Shown here: piece by piece, positions 16,004-23,212 of the stretch
How the letters are laid out: each line of letters starts with the position of its first letter
How positions within the stretch are numbered: the first letter of the stretch is position 1
Assembly: GCA_022361315.1 (NCBI GenBank)
Contig: JAKSBB010000227.1
Span: forward strand, 1-29,659
DNA: 29,659 bases
Source of the DNA: Desulfobacterales bacterium
GTDB lineage: Bacteria; Desulfobacterota; Desulfobacteria; Desulfobacterales; Desulfobacteraceae
Reading direction: 5' to 3'
Notes under the pieces: model-generated
Told to the model about the DNA's origin: nothing
Seen by the model: only the letters and a program-made list of their open reading frames with translations
Databases searched by the model: none
Translations under genes and position numbers: made by a program

Positions 16004-19000
16004 ATGGATATCATCCGTTACGCCATAGAAAAGCCCATCACCGTAGCCGTGGGTGTGATCCTGGTGGTATTGTTCGGCACCATCGGCCTGATGCAGTTGC
16101 CCAGACAGCTGACACCGGATGTGGAAACCCCGGAAATCACCGTCCGGACAGTATGGGCCGGCGCCACTCCCACGGAAATCGAGCAGGAAATCATCGAGAA
16201 ACAGGAAGAGGCCCTCAAAGGGCTGGAAAACCTGGAATCCATGGAAAGTTCTGCCTTCAACAATTACGGCCAGGTTTCCCTGACCTTTCCCGTGGGCAGC
16301 GATCTGGATGCTGCCCTGCTGCGGGTGTCCAACAAGATGAACGAGGTGGCGGACTACCCCGAAAATGTAGAGAAACCGGCCATTGAAGCCGCAGGGGCCC
16401 AGTCCAACCCGGTCATCTGGATCATGTTCAAAACACGGCCTGAAAACACACGGTCCATCGCCACCTACCGCACCTACTTTGAAGATGAGCTCCGCCAACA
16501 TCTGGAACGGGTTAAAGGCGTGGGTTCCCTCTTCGTGGGGGGCGGCACGGAAACCGAGGTGCACATCGAGATCGATCCCCAGAAACTGGCCCGCTACAAC
16601 CTGACCATCGACCAGGTGATCAGCCGGGTCCGGGGCGCCAACCGGAACACCTCCGCAGGTCTGATGGGTATCGGGAAAAAAGACTACCGGATCAGAACCG
16701 TAAGCCAGTTTGAAACCCCGGAAGACGCCCTGTCAACCGTCATCTATGACGACGGCCTCCAGCGGGTTCACCTGCGGGATGTTGCCGACACCGGCTTCGG
16801 GTATGAACGCCTGACCGGCGCAGTGATGCAAAACGGTACCGAGGTTATCGCCATCGGCGTCAGAAAGGAACAGGGCGCCAATGTCATCGAACTGGTGGAC
16901 CGTCTGCAGAAGGAAATCGACCGTATAAACGAAGAGATGCTGGCCCCCCGGGAACTCTTCCTGGATTGGGTGTATGACGAAGCCCCCTATATACTTAACG
17001 CCATCGACCTGGTGAAGAAAAACGTCATGATCGGCGGTGCCCTGGCGATCATAGTGCTGCTGATCTTCCTGCGGTCAGCCAGCGCCACCATCACCACGGC
17101 TGTGGCCATTCCCATTTCAGTTGTGGGTACCTTCCTCTTCCTCTGGGTGCTGGACCGGAACCTTAACGTGGTCAGCCTGGCCGGCATCAGCTTTGCCGTG
17201 GGCATGCTGGTGGACAACGCCATTGTGGTGCTGGAGAATATCGACCGGCACCGCCATATGGGCAAGAAAGCCTTTGCCGCTGCCTATGAAGGCGCATCGG
17301 AGGTCTGGGGGGCGGTGTTTGCCTCAACCGCCACCACCGTGGCTGTATTCGTTCCTGTCATTTTTATCCAGGAAGAGGCGGGGCAGTTGTTCAGGGATAT
17401 TGCCATTGCCATCACCTTTTCCATTCTCCTGAGTCTGTTTGTATCCGTGGCTGTAATCCCCACCATCCTCAACCGGCTTTATCGTCTGCCACGAAAAAAC
17501 AATACCAGGAAATCCGCCGGCATCATCGACAGGATCGGTAACCGGCTTCACGGCGGACTCATGGCGCTGTCCGGATTTTTTCTGAAAAATGTCGTCACCC
17601 GGCTGGGATGTGTCCTTTTGTTCACCGCCCTGTCCGTGGCCATTGTCTGGCAATTGATGCCCAAAACCGAATACCTGCCCCAGGGCAACCAGAACCTGGT
17701 TCTGGCCATCCTGATTCCCACCCCGGGCAGTTCAGTGGACAAACGGCAGGAGATGGGGGAATTTTTCAGCGATCAGTTGGCCCCCTACCTGGCCGAAGAC
17801 TGGAAAGACGGCATACCCCAGATTGAAGACATCTGGTTTGTGGCCGAAGAAGGCTTCAACCTCCTGGGCGGGGTCAGCGTCCACGACACCGAAGCGGGCA
17901 AACTGCTGCCCCTGTATAACCGTATCGCCAACAGCCTGCCGGATGTGTTCGGATTTGCCTTCCAGGCCGGTATCTTCCAGACCGATATCGCCAGCAGCCG
18001 GACCATTGATGTGGATATCACCGGGGAAGACATGACCCAGATCATCGGGGCAGGCGGGCAATTGTTCGGCGCCTTGATGGGCGGGATACCGGGCTCACAG
18101 ATCCGGCCCATTCCCTCTCTGGAAACCACCTACCCTGAAGCCCGCCTGATACCGGACCGTGAGAAACTGGCAGCCAGCGGCCTCACCGAAGCTGCGTTCG
18201 GCACCTGGGTGGACGTACTCATGGACGGCAGGAAAATAGATGATTTCCGTCCCGAAGGAAAACGGCAGCTCGACCTTGTGGTCAAAGGACCGCAGGAGCG
18301 TTCCGCCACTCCGGAGGCCCTGCTAAACACTGCGGTGGTCAATCCCTTCGGTACGCCCATCCGGATCGGTGACGTGGCAGACCTGGTGTATACCCGGGGG
18401 ATGACCCAGGTGAATCACCTGGAACGAAAACGCCATGTCCGCCTCCAGGTGACCCCGCCGGAATCCCTGCCCCTCCAGGCAGCCATGGAGACCATTGAGA
18501 ATAAGGTGGTGCGCCCCATGCAGGAGGCCGGACAGCTGCCGGGGGTGGAAATCACCCTTGGAGGGAACGCAGACAAGCTGACCCAAACCCGGGAGGCCCT
18601 GCAGTGGAACTTCCTGCTGGCAGTGGTCATCACCTACCTGCTGATGTCGGCCCTGTTTGAGAACTTTTTCTACCCCTTCATCATCATGTTCACCGTCCCC
18701 CTTGCCGGGGCCGGTGGTTTCATAGGGCTGCGACTGGTGGATGCCTATGTGGCCCCACAGGGATTTGACGTGGTCACCATGCTGGGTTTCATCATCCTGG
18801 TGGGTACGGTGGTCAACAACGCCATCCTCATCGTTCACCAATCGTTAAACAACGTGAGGTACGGCGGGTATACCGGTACCGCCGCCATTACGGAATCGGT
18901 GAGAACCCGCATCCGTCCCATATTCATGTCGGCGGCCACCTCGGTATTCGGTATGCTGCCCCTGGCCATTTCCACCGGTGCCGGCAGTGAGCTTTACCGC

Positions 19001-19141
19001 GGGCTTGGGTCAGTGTTGCTGGGCGGACTGGCCCTGTCCACCATGTTCACCCTCTTTGTGGTGCCGTCACTTCTGGCATTTTTCATCGGATTCGAGAAGA
19101 AACGGAAAAAGAACCCCAACGGGACACCTTTAGCAAGTTAA
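16004..19141 (+). CDS. RND efflux pump, inner-membrane subunit (AcrB/HAE-1-like)
   Basis: A 1045-residue proton-driven transporter of normal family length. Membrane helix 1 (about 10-30) precedes a large periplasmic loop, helices 2-6 (about 330-490), a second periplasmic loop, and helices 8-12 (about 865-1030). The duplicated architecture is clear. The proton-relay region of helix 4 reads GMLVDNAIVVLEN, with Asp404 at the position of AcrB Asp407 and Asn in place of the second Asp, as in many HAE-1 members. The pump would export hydrophobic or amphipathic compounds together with the adaptor gene directly upstream. No TolC-type outer-membrane gene is in the operon, so that part must come from elsewhere. 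The operon ends at a strong intrinsic terminator 15 bases after the stop. Confidence 0.95.
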   Translation: MDIIRYAIEKPITVAVGVILVVLFGTIGLMQLPRQLTPDVETPEITVRTVWAGATPTEIEQEIIEKQEEALKGLENLESMESSAFNNYGQVSLTFPVGSDLDAALLRVSNKMNEVADYPENVEKPAIEAAGAQSNPVIWIMFKTRPENTRSIATYRTYFEDELRQHLERVKGVGSLFVGGGTETEVHIEIDPQKLARYNLTIDQVISRVRGANRNTSAGLMGIGKKDYRIRTVSQFETPEDALSTVIYDDGLQRVHLRDVADTGFGYERLTGAVMQNGTEVIAIGVRKEQGANVIELVDRLQKEIDRINEEMLAPRELFLDWVYDEAPYILNAIDLVKKNVMIGGALAIIVLLIFLRSASATITTAVAIPISVVGTFLFLWVLDRNLNVVSLAGISFAVGMLVDNAIVVLENIDRHRHMGKKAFAAAYEGASEVWGAVFASTATTVAVFVPVIFIQEEAGQLFRDIAIAITFSILLSLFVSVAVIPTILNRLYRLPRKNNTRKSAGIIDRIGNRLHGGLMALSGFFLKNVVTRLGCVLLFTALSVAIVWQLMPKTEYLPQGNQNLVLAILIPTPGSSVDKRQEMGEFFSDQLAPYLAEDWKDGIPQIEDIWFVAEEGFNLLGGVSVHDTEAGKLLPLYNRIANSLPDVFGFAFQAGIFQTDIASSRTIDVDITGEDMTQIIGAGGQLFGALMGGIPGSQIRPIPSLETTYPEARLIPDREKLAASGLTEAAFGTWVDVLMDGRKIDDFRPEGKRQLDLVVKGPQERSATPEALLNTAVVNPFGTPIRIGDVADLVYTRGMTQVNHLERKRHVRLQVTPPESLPLQAAMETIENKVVRPMQEAGQLPGVEITLGGNADKLTQTREALQWNFLLAVVITYLLMSALFENFFYPFIIMFTVPLAGAGGFIGLRLVDAYVAPQGFDVVTMLGFIILVGTVVNNAILIVHQSLNNVRYGGYTGTAAITESVRTRIRPIFMSAATSVFGMLPLAISTGAGSELYRGLGSVLLGGLALSTMFTLFVVPSLLAFFIGFEKKRKKNPNGTPLAS

Positions 19142-19155
19142 CCCATCCGCAATTC

Positions 19156-19193
19156 ACACCGGCAGTCTCTCGGGCTGCCGGTGTTTTTGTTTT
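19156..19193 (+). terminator. Intrinsic terminator of the RND operon
   Basis: Perfect 10-bp stem ACACCGGCAG / CTGCCGGTGT (19156-19165 and 19175-19184) with a 9-base loop, followed by TTTTTGTTTT. Confidence 0.93.
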
Positions 19194-19251
19194 CACCCGG
19201 GCCGCCCCTTTAACAGCAAAGAGCGTGATAAAAAAGCCATTCTCTTGCAGG

Positions 19252-19280
19252 TTGCATAATCCGAAGGCTTGTACTATTAA
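19252..19280 (+). promoter_or_regulatory. Promoter of the GntR regulator gene
   Basis: TTGCAT (19252-19257), a 17-base spacer and TATTAA (19275-19280), about 50 bases before the ATG at 19331. The palindrome GGTATACC follows at once, overlapping the expected transcription start. Confidence 0.5.
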
Positions 19281-19310
19281 GGTATACCAGCATTCTGAAC
19301 ATTCTGAATA
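19280..19310 (+). promoter_or_regulatory. Candidate operator: GGTATACC palindrome and tandem CATTCTGAA
   Basis: AGGTATACCA at 19280-19289 holds the 8-bp palindrome GGTATACC, and CATTCTGAA is then repeated in tandem (19291-19308). GntR/FCD regulators often bind short palindromes or repeats near their own promoter (NanR binds GGTATA repeats), so autoregulation is plausible. The identical 10-mer lies in the promoter of the FAD oxidoreductase at 14568-14577. Confidence 0.4.
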
Positions 19311-19330
19311 GGGGCGGGATAAAACGGCTT

Positions 19331-19984
19331 ATGAACAAAGAGATATACAACACCCTTCGGCACCGGATTATGTTTCTGGAATATGAACCCGGACTGATCC
19401 TGAAAGAACAGACACTTGCCGAGGAGTTCGGCGTCAGCAGAACACCTTTGCGCACGGTTCTATTCCGCCTGGAATGGGAACACCTGGTAAAGATCCTTCC
19501 CAGAACGGGCATTCTCATTTCAGAACTTGAACTCAGCTCCATCACCAACGTATTTCAGGCAAGGCTGGAACTGGAGGCGGTGATCGGCACCATGGCCCGG
19601 GATAAAATCCAGCCGGATCAGATCACACGGTTTGACGATCTCCAGAACCAATGCAGTGCGCTGAAAAACGCCCCCGATCCCAGGGCGCTGGGGGAACTGG
19701 ACATTGCCAATAAAAAAATATTCCACGAAGCTGCCGGGAACCCCTATCTGGTTGAAACCTCCGAGCGTCTCTACTCTCTGACCTTCAGGCTCTGGTATTT
19801 CAACATGCTGAAAATGGACACCCAAGGATTGATCCGGGAAGCCGATGCGGTGATGGAAGACCTGGTGCTCCTCTCTGATCTGCTAAGAACGGGCAGTCCC
19901 GAAGAGACGGGCAAGGCCAGAAAAACCCAATTGTTGAAGCACCTGAAACGGATCAGGTCCTCTTTCCTGGCGGTATCGGCCTAA
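19331..19984 (+). CDS. GntR-family transcriptional regulator with FCD domain
   Basis: A 217-residue DNA-binding protein. The N-terminal winged helix-turn-helix (about 1-65) has the hallmark LAEEFGVSRTPLRTVLFRLE and the wing PRTGILIS. The C-terminal helical FCD ligand domain (about 72-210) keeps Asp124 and His132 (ELDIANKKIFHEAAGNPYL) and a late His204. The second His of the usual metal/ligand site seems replaced (READAVM where many members have REH). FCD regulators usually respond to carboxylic or sugar acids. The ribosome binding site is weak (GGGGCGGG well upstream). The gene has its own promoter after the RND terminator, and the next operon has a separate strong promoter, so it appears monocistronic. 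The shared AGGTATACCA points to itself and the FAD oxidoreductase gene as possible targets. Confidence 0.88.
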   Translation: MNKEIYNTLRHRIMFLEYEPGLILKEQTLAEEFGVSRTPLRTVLFRLEWEHLVKILPRTGILISELELSSITNVFQARLELEAVIGTMARDKIQPDQITRFDDLQNQCSALKNAPDPRALGELDIANKKIFHEAAGNPYLVETSERLYSLTFRLWYFNMLKMDTQGLIREADAVMEDLVLLSDLLRTGSPEETGKARKTQLLKHLKRIRSSFLAVSA

Positions 19985-19995
19985 GTTGCACCCGG

Positions 19996-20024
19996 TTGAC
20001 TTGGTTCTCCCTGCTGTCTATAAT
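19996..20024 (+). promoter_or_regulatory. Near-consensus sigma70 promoter of the FecR-OmpA-CHASE2 operon
   Basis: TTGACT (19996-20001), a 17-base spacer and a perfect TATAAT (20019-20024). It is the best promoter match in the window. The palindrome GCGTACGC (20033-20040) lies at the expected transcription start. Confidence 0.75.
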
Positions 20025-20084
20025 CGACAAACGCGTACGCTGCTTGCGTTAGATACGCTTATCTTTTATTTACAGGCCCGGATT

Positions 20085-20558
20085 GTGAAACCTTTTTGTA
20101 TACTGCTATTCCTTTTTCTGTTCTTTCTGCCGGAGATGGTGACGGCCCAGCCCCATGCCGCCATGGTCAAAAGTGTTTCCGGTAAAGTAACCATACAACG
20201 TCAGATAGCGAATCAAAACCAATATAAAAACCAGTCGGCCTTCCAGACCTTTCCGGCTCAGGTGGGAATGCTGCTGCAGAGCGGTGATGTTATCGTGACG
20301 GCCTATAAGGGCTACGCCGGTATCATGTTCACCGACGGCACCGTCATCACCCTGGGCCCGAAAACCAGTTTCGGGATCAGCAATTATATCTTTTCCCCGG
20401 AAACCGCCGCCTATGATTTTCTCTTTTATCTGGAACGGGGTGAAGCCGTCTATCACTCAGGTAAAATAGGCAAACTCTCACCGGAATCGGTAAAGGTATC
20501 CACCCCAAAGGCAACGGTGGGTATCCGGGGTACCCGGTTTATCATTAAAGTGGATTAA
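20085..20558 (+). CDS. Secreted FecR-domain protein
   Basis: A 157-residue protein if started at the GTG at 20085. That start gives a proper signal peptide (MKPFCILLFLFLFFLPEMVTA, cleavage before QPHA) and lies downstream of the promoter; the frame stays open to a TTG at 19986. The mature part is one FecR-like beta domain: AAMVKSVSGKVTIQR, MLLQSGDVIVTAYKGYAGI, FTDGTVITLGPKTSF, and a C-terminal VSTPKATVGIRGTRF. In FecR such domains are periplasmic signalling modules, and stand-alone versions are common next to OmpA-like and CHASE2 proteins. It is the first gene of a tight operon, with the next gene starting four bases after its stop. Its partner is probably the periplasmic CHASE2 sensor or the envelope. 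Confidence 0.85.
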   Translation: MKPFCILLFLFLFFLPEMVTAQPHAAMVKSVSGKVTIQRQIANQNQYKNQSAFQTFPAQVGMLLQSGDVIVTAYKGYAGIMFTDGTVITLGPKTSFGISNYIFSPETAAYDFLFYLERGEAVYHSGKIGKLSPESVKVSTPKATVGIRGTRFIIKVD

Positions 20559-20562
20559 ACCA

Positions 20563-21168
20563 TTGAAGACAATACTCAGACATCTGGTTCTCTGTTTTGC
20601 ACTGACCTTGATTGTATCCTGCGGGTATAAGGAGCGGACCACTGTTATTCTGCTTCCCCAGGATGACGGGCAGACCGGTTCGGTGGTGGTCCGCAATCAG
20701 GCATTTGCCACCCGGCTGGACAAACCGTACACCTATACCCAGGCAGCTTCGGACACCCAGGGGTTCGTGGTGGAAAAAGCAGATCCCAAAGAGATCAACA
20801 CCACCTACGCCCAATTGTTTGCCCAGGAACCGGCCAAACCGGTACATTTTATCCTTTATTTTGACACGGACTCGGTCCGCCTCACCCCGGCTTCCATGGA
20901 CCTGCTGCCCCTGATTTCCCAGAGTGCCAGGGAACGGGCCCCTTCGGAGATCAGTATTATCGGCCATGCGGATTCACAGGGATCACCGGCCTATAACATG
21001 GCCCTCTCTCTGGAACGGGCCAAGGCCGTGGCCGGCATCCTCGCCAGATACGACACCGGGCTGCGCCAGATTTACGTACAGGGTTACGGGGAGTACGACC
21101 TGCTGGTCCCAACCCCGGATGAGACCCCGGAACCCCGGAACCGGCGTGTGGAAATCATGATCCGGTGA
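20563..21168 (+). CDS. OmpA-family outer-membrane lipoprotein
   Basis: A 201-residue protein starting at a TTG four bases after the FecR stop. The N-terminus is a lipoprotein signal (MKTILRHLVL...LIVSC) with lipobox IVSC, so Cys20 would be lipidated. An uncharacterised linker of about 70 residues follows, then an OmpA C-terminal peptidoglycan-binding domain (about 95-201) with FILYFDTDSVRLTP, IIGHADSQGSPAYNMALS, LERAKAVAGIL and EPRNRRVEIMI. In the family this domain binds diaminopimelate of peptidoglycan and anchors the outer membrane. The TTG start and weak ribosome binding site suggest coupling to the FecR gene. Its stop overlaps the GTG start of the CHASE2 receptor gene by four bases. Confidence 0.9.
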   Translation: MKTILRHLVLCFALTLIVSCGYKERTTVILLPQDDGQTGSVVVRNQAFATRLDKPYTYTQAASDTQGFVVEKADPKEINTTYAQLFAQEPAKPVHFILYFDTDSVRLTPASMDLLPLISQSARERAPSEISIIGHADSQGSPAYNMALSLERAKAVAGILARYDTGLRQIYVQGYGEYDLLVPTPDETPEPRNRRVEIMIR

Positions 21169-23174
21169 CCGCCATCCCCAAAATAGACAGCCTTCCCCGG
21201 CCGATCCGACTGGGACTGTGCCTTGCCATGGTAATGATTACCCTGGCCGCGGCCGCCGCCCCCTTTCTTAATTTTCCCCCGGTACAAAGACCATTACAAA
21301 GTATGAACCGGTTCTTTTACGACGGTTTCATGCGCCATTTCGGGTCAGACGCCCCGTATACCCATGGTGTCACCATTGTGGACATTGATGAGACCAGCCT
21401 GGCCGGCGCCGGCCAGTGGCCCTGGCCCAGGTACCGTCTGGCACAGATGCTGGCCATTTTATCTGCCCACGCCCCCCGGGCCATGGGGCTGGATATCGTG
21501 TTTCCGGAGGCCGACCGCCTCTCCCTGGACCAGCTTTCCCGACAGTTCAGATCCGATTTCAAGGTGGATATCCGGATTTCCAATGTCCCGGAAACCCTCA
21601 CTGACAATGACGGATTCTTTGGACATATCCTTGGCCAGACCCGGACAGTCGGTGCCAGGTACTACTATTTTGACCATACCACGGAAGGAGAAATCTGCAG
21701 GGATGCCGCCCTGAACATCCGTCTCCCCGGTGGTGATACGGACATGTTGTCCGAATTACCCCGGGCGGAAGGTGCGCTTTGTAATGTACCGAAAATCGAA
21801 ACACGCCTGGCATCGGCCGGATTCATCAACACCCAATATGACAGCGACGGCCTGGTGCGAAAAACCCCACTTCTGATCCGTTACCATGACAGGGTGGTGC
21901 CCCATCTTTCCCTGGCCCTGTTCCTGATGGAGCTGGGTATCCCTGAGGTTAAAGCCGTCAGTACATCAACGGGTCTTGCACTGGAAGCCGGAGATCTGAG
22001 GATTCCCATCACCCGGGAGGGCTATGCCCATATGAATTTCACCCGGCCGGCATTCGGGTTTACCTATATCTCTGCCATCGATATCCTCAACCGCAACTTT
22101 GACCCGTCCAAGATCCGTGGGCGAACCGTCCTTGTGGGCAGTTCGGCCGTAGGTCTCAACGATATCCATCCCACGGTATTTGATCCCCACTTTCCGGGAA
22201 TCGAAGTCTCTGCCGTACTTCTGGACAACATGGCCAATAACCGCCTCATCCGCCGGCCCGGCTGGGCAAAGGCAGCGGTCGCGGCAGGCTGCCTCCTGCT
22301 GGGGAGCCTCCTGATCACCGTATTTTACCGGAATCAAGGTCCCGGTGTCCTTTCGGGCGTATTCCTGGCAGGTACGGCCGTGGTATGCGGGACAAGCATC
22401 GCCCTTTACACAACCGGGCTGATTTTTGTTTCCCCGGCCCTGCCCCTGGCCCTGGGAGCAGCACTTTTCGTTTCCATTGCCTTCACCCGGTTTATCTCGG
22501 AAAAACGGGCCGCCTTCATGTGGTACCGCCAGCTCTCCGCCGCCCAGCAGCTCACCATGGAAATCATGGTCAACATGGTGGAAACCCGGGACCCGGAAAC
22601 CGGTGAGCATATTGTCCGCACCCAGCATTATGCCCGTGCCGTTGCCCTTCACCTCAGGAAAAAGGGACTGTTTACAGACCTGCTCACCAGCGAATACATA
22701 GAAACCCTGTTTTTGTCCGTTCCCCTCCACGATATCGGTAAGGTGGGTATTCCGGATAAGATCCTGTTGAAACCGGCCCGGCTCAACGATGATGAATTCA
22801 GGCACATGAAGATGCACGCCACATACGGCAGAATCATTCTCCGGCAGGCGGCGAAAAAGATAGAAGGCAGCAACTACCTGGCCATGGCCGAGGATATTGC
22901 CGGAACCCACCATGAAAAATGGGACGGCACGGGTTATCCGGAGAGGCTGTCAGGAGAAGAAATCCCCCTGTCCGGACGGATCATGGCCATTGCGGATGTC
23001 TACGACGCCCTGATCTCCAGACGCTGCTACAAACCGCCGTTTCCCCACGAGAAAGCCATGGGTATCATCCGGGAGGAACGGGGAAAAATATTCGATCCTG
23101 TGATCGTGGATGCCTTTGTGGAAATCGAAACCACCATCAAAGAAATTGCCGAAGAATTCGGGGATGAGGAGTAA
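21165..23174 (+). CDS. CHASE2 sensor - HD-GYP c-di-GMP phosphodiesterase
   Basis: A 669-residue membrane receptor. An N-terminal membrane helix (about 15-35) is followed by a periplasmic CHASE2 domain (about 47-365, with GVTIVDIDETSLAGAGQWPW, LDIVFPEADR and RGRTVLVGSSAVGLND). Three membrane helices (about 369-440) and a cytoplasmic HD-GYP domain (about 458-660) complete it. The catalytic signatures are intact: LHDIGKVGIPD (His522, Asp523) and HHEKWDGTGYP (582-592). HD-GYP enzymes hydrolyse cyclic di-GMP. CHASE2 is more often joined to cyclases or kinases, and here it would control c-di-GMP breakdown. The GTG start overlaps the OmpA stop (GTGA). The operon context suggests that the periplasmic FecR and OmpA proteins feed or tune this sensor. 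It converges on the hybrid kinase gene with 38 bases and no clear terminator between. Confidence 0.93.
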   Translation: MTAIPKIDSLPRPIRLGLCLAMVMITLAAAAAPFLNFPPVQRPLQSMNRFFYDGFMRHFGSDAPYTHGVTIVDIDETSLAGAGQWPWPRYRLAQMLAILSAHAPRAMGLDIVFPEADRLSLDQLSRQFRSDFKVDIRISNVPETLTDNDGFFGHILGQTRTVGARYYYFDHTTEGEICRDAALNIRLPGGDTDMLSELPRAEGALCNVPKIETRLASAGFINTQYDSDGLVRKTPLLIRYHDRVVPHLSLALFLMELGIPEVKAVSTSTGLALEAGDLRIPITREGYAHMNFTRPAFGFTYISAIDILNRNFDPSKIRGRTVLVGSSAVGLNDIHPTVFDPHFPGIEVSAVLLDNMANNRLIRRPGWAKAAVAAGCLLLGSLLITVFYRNQGPGVLSGVFLAGTAVVCGTSIALYTTGLIFVSPALPLALGAALFVSIAFTRFISEKRAAFMWYRQLSAAQQLTMEIMVNMVETRDPETGEHIVRTQHYARAVALHLRKKGLFTDLLTSEYIETLFLSVPLHDIGKVGIPDKILLKPARLNDDEFRHMKMHATYGRIILRQAAKKIEGSNYLAMAEDIAGTHHEKWDGTGYPERLSGEEIPLSGRIMAIADVYDALISRRCYKPPFPHEKAMGIIREERGKIFDPVIVDAFVEIETTIKEIAEEFGDEE

Positions 23175-23212
23175 GAAGCCACACCTTTTAACACCCGGAT
23201 TACCTCAACATT

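Noticed and set aside
21966..22913. 315-codon open frame opposite the CHASE2-HD-GYP gene
   Set aside because: The plus-strand frame carries complete CHASE2 and HD-GYP motifs. The antisense product has no motif and no ribosome binding site.
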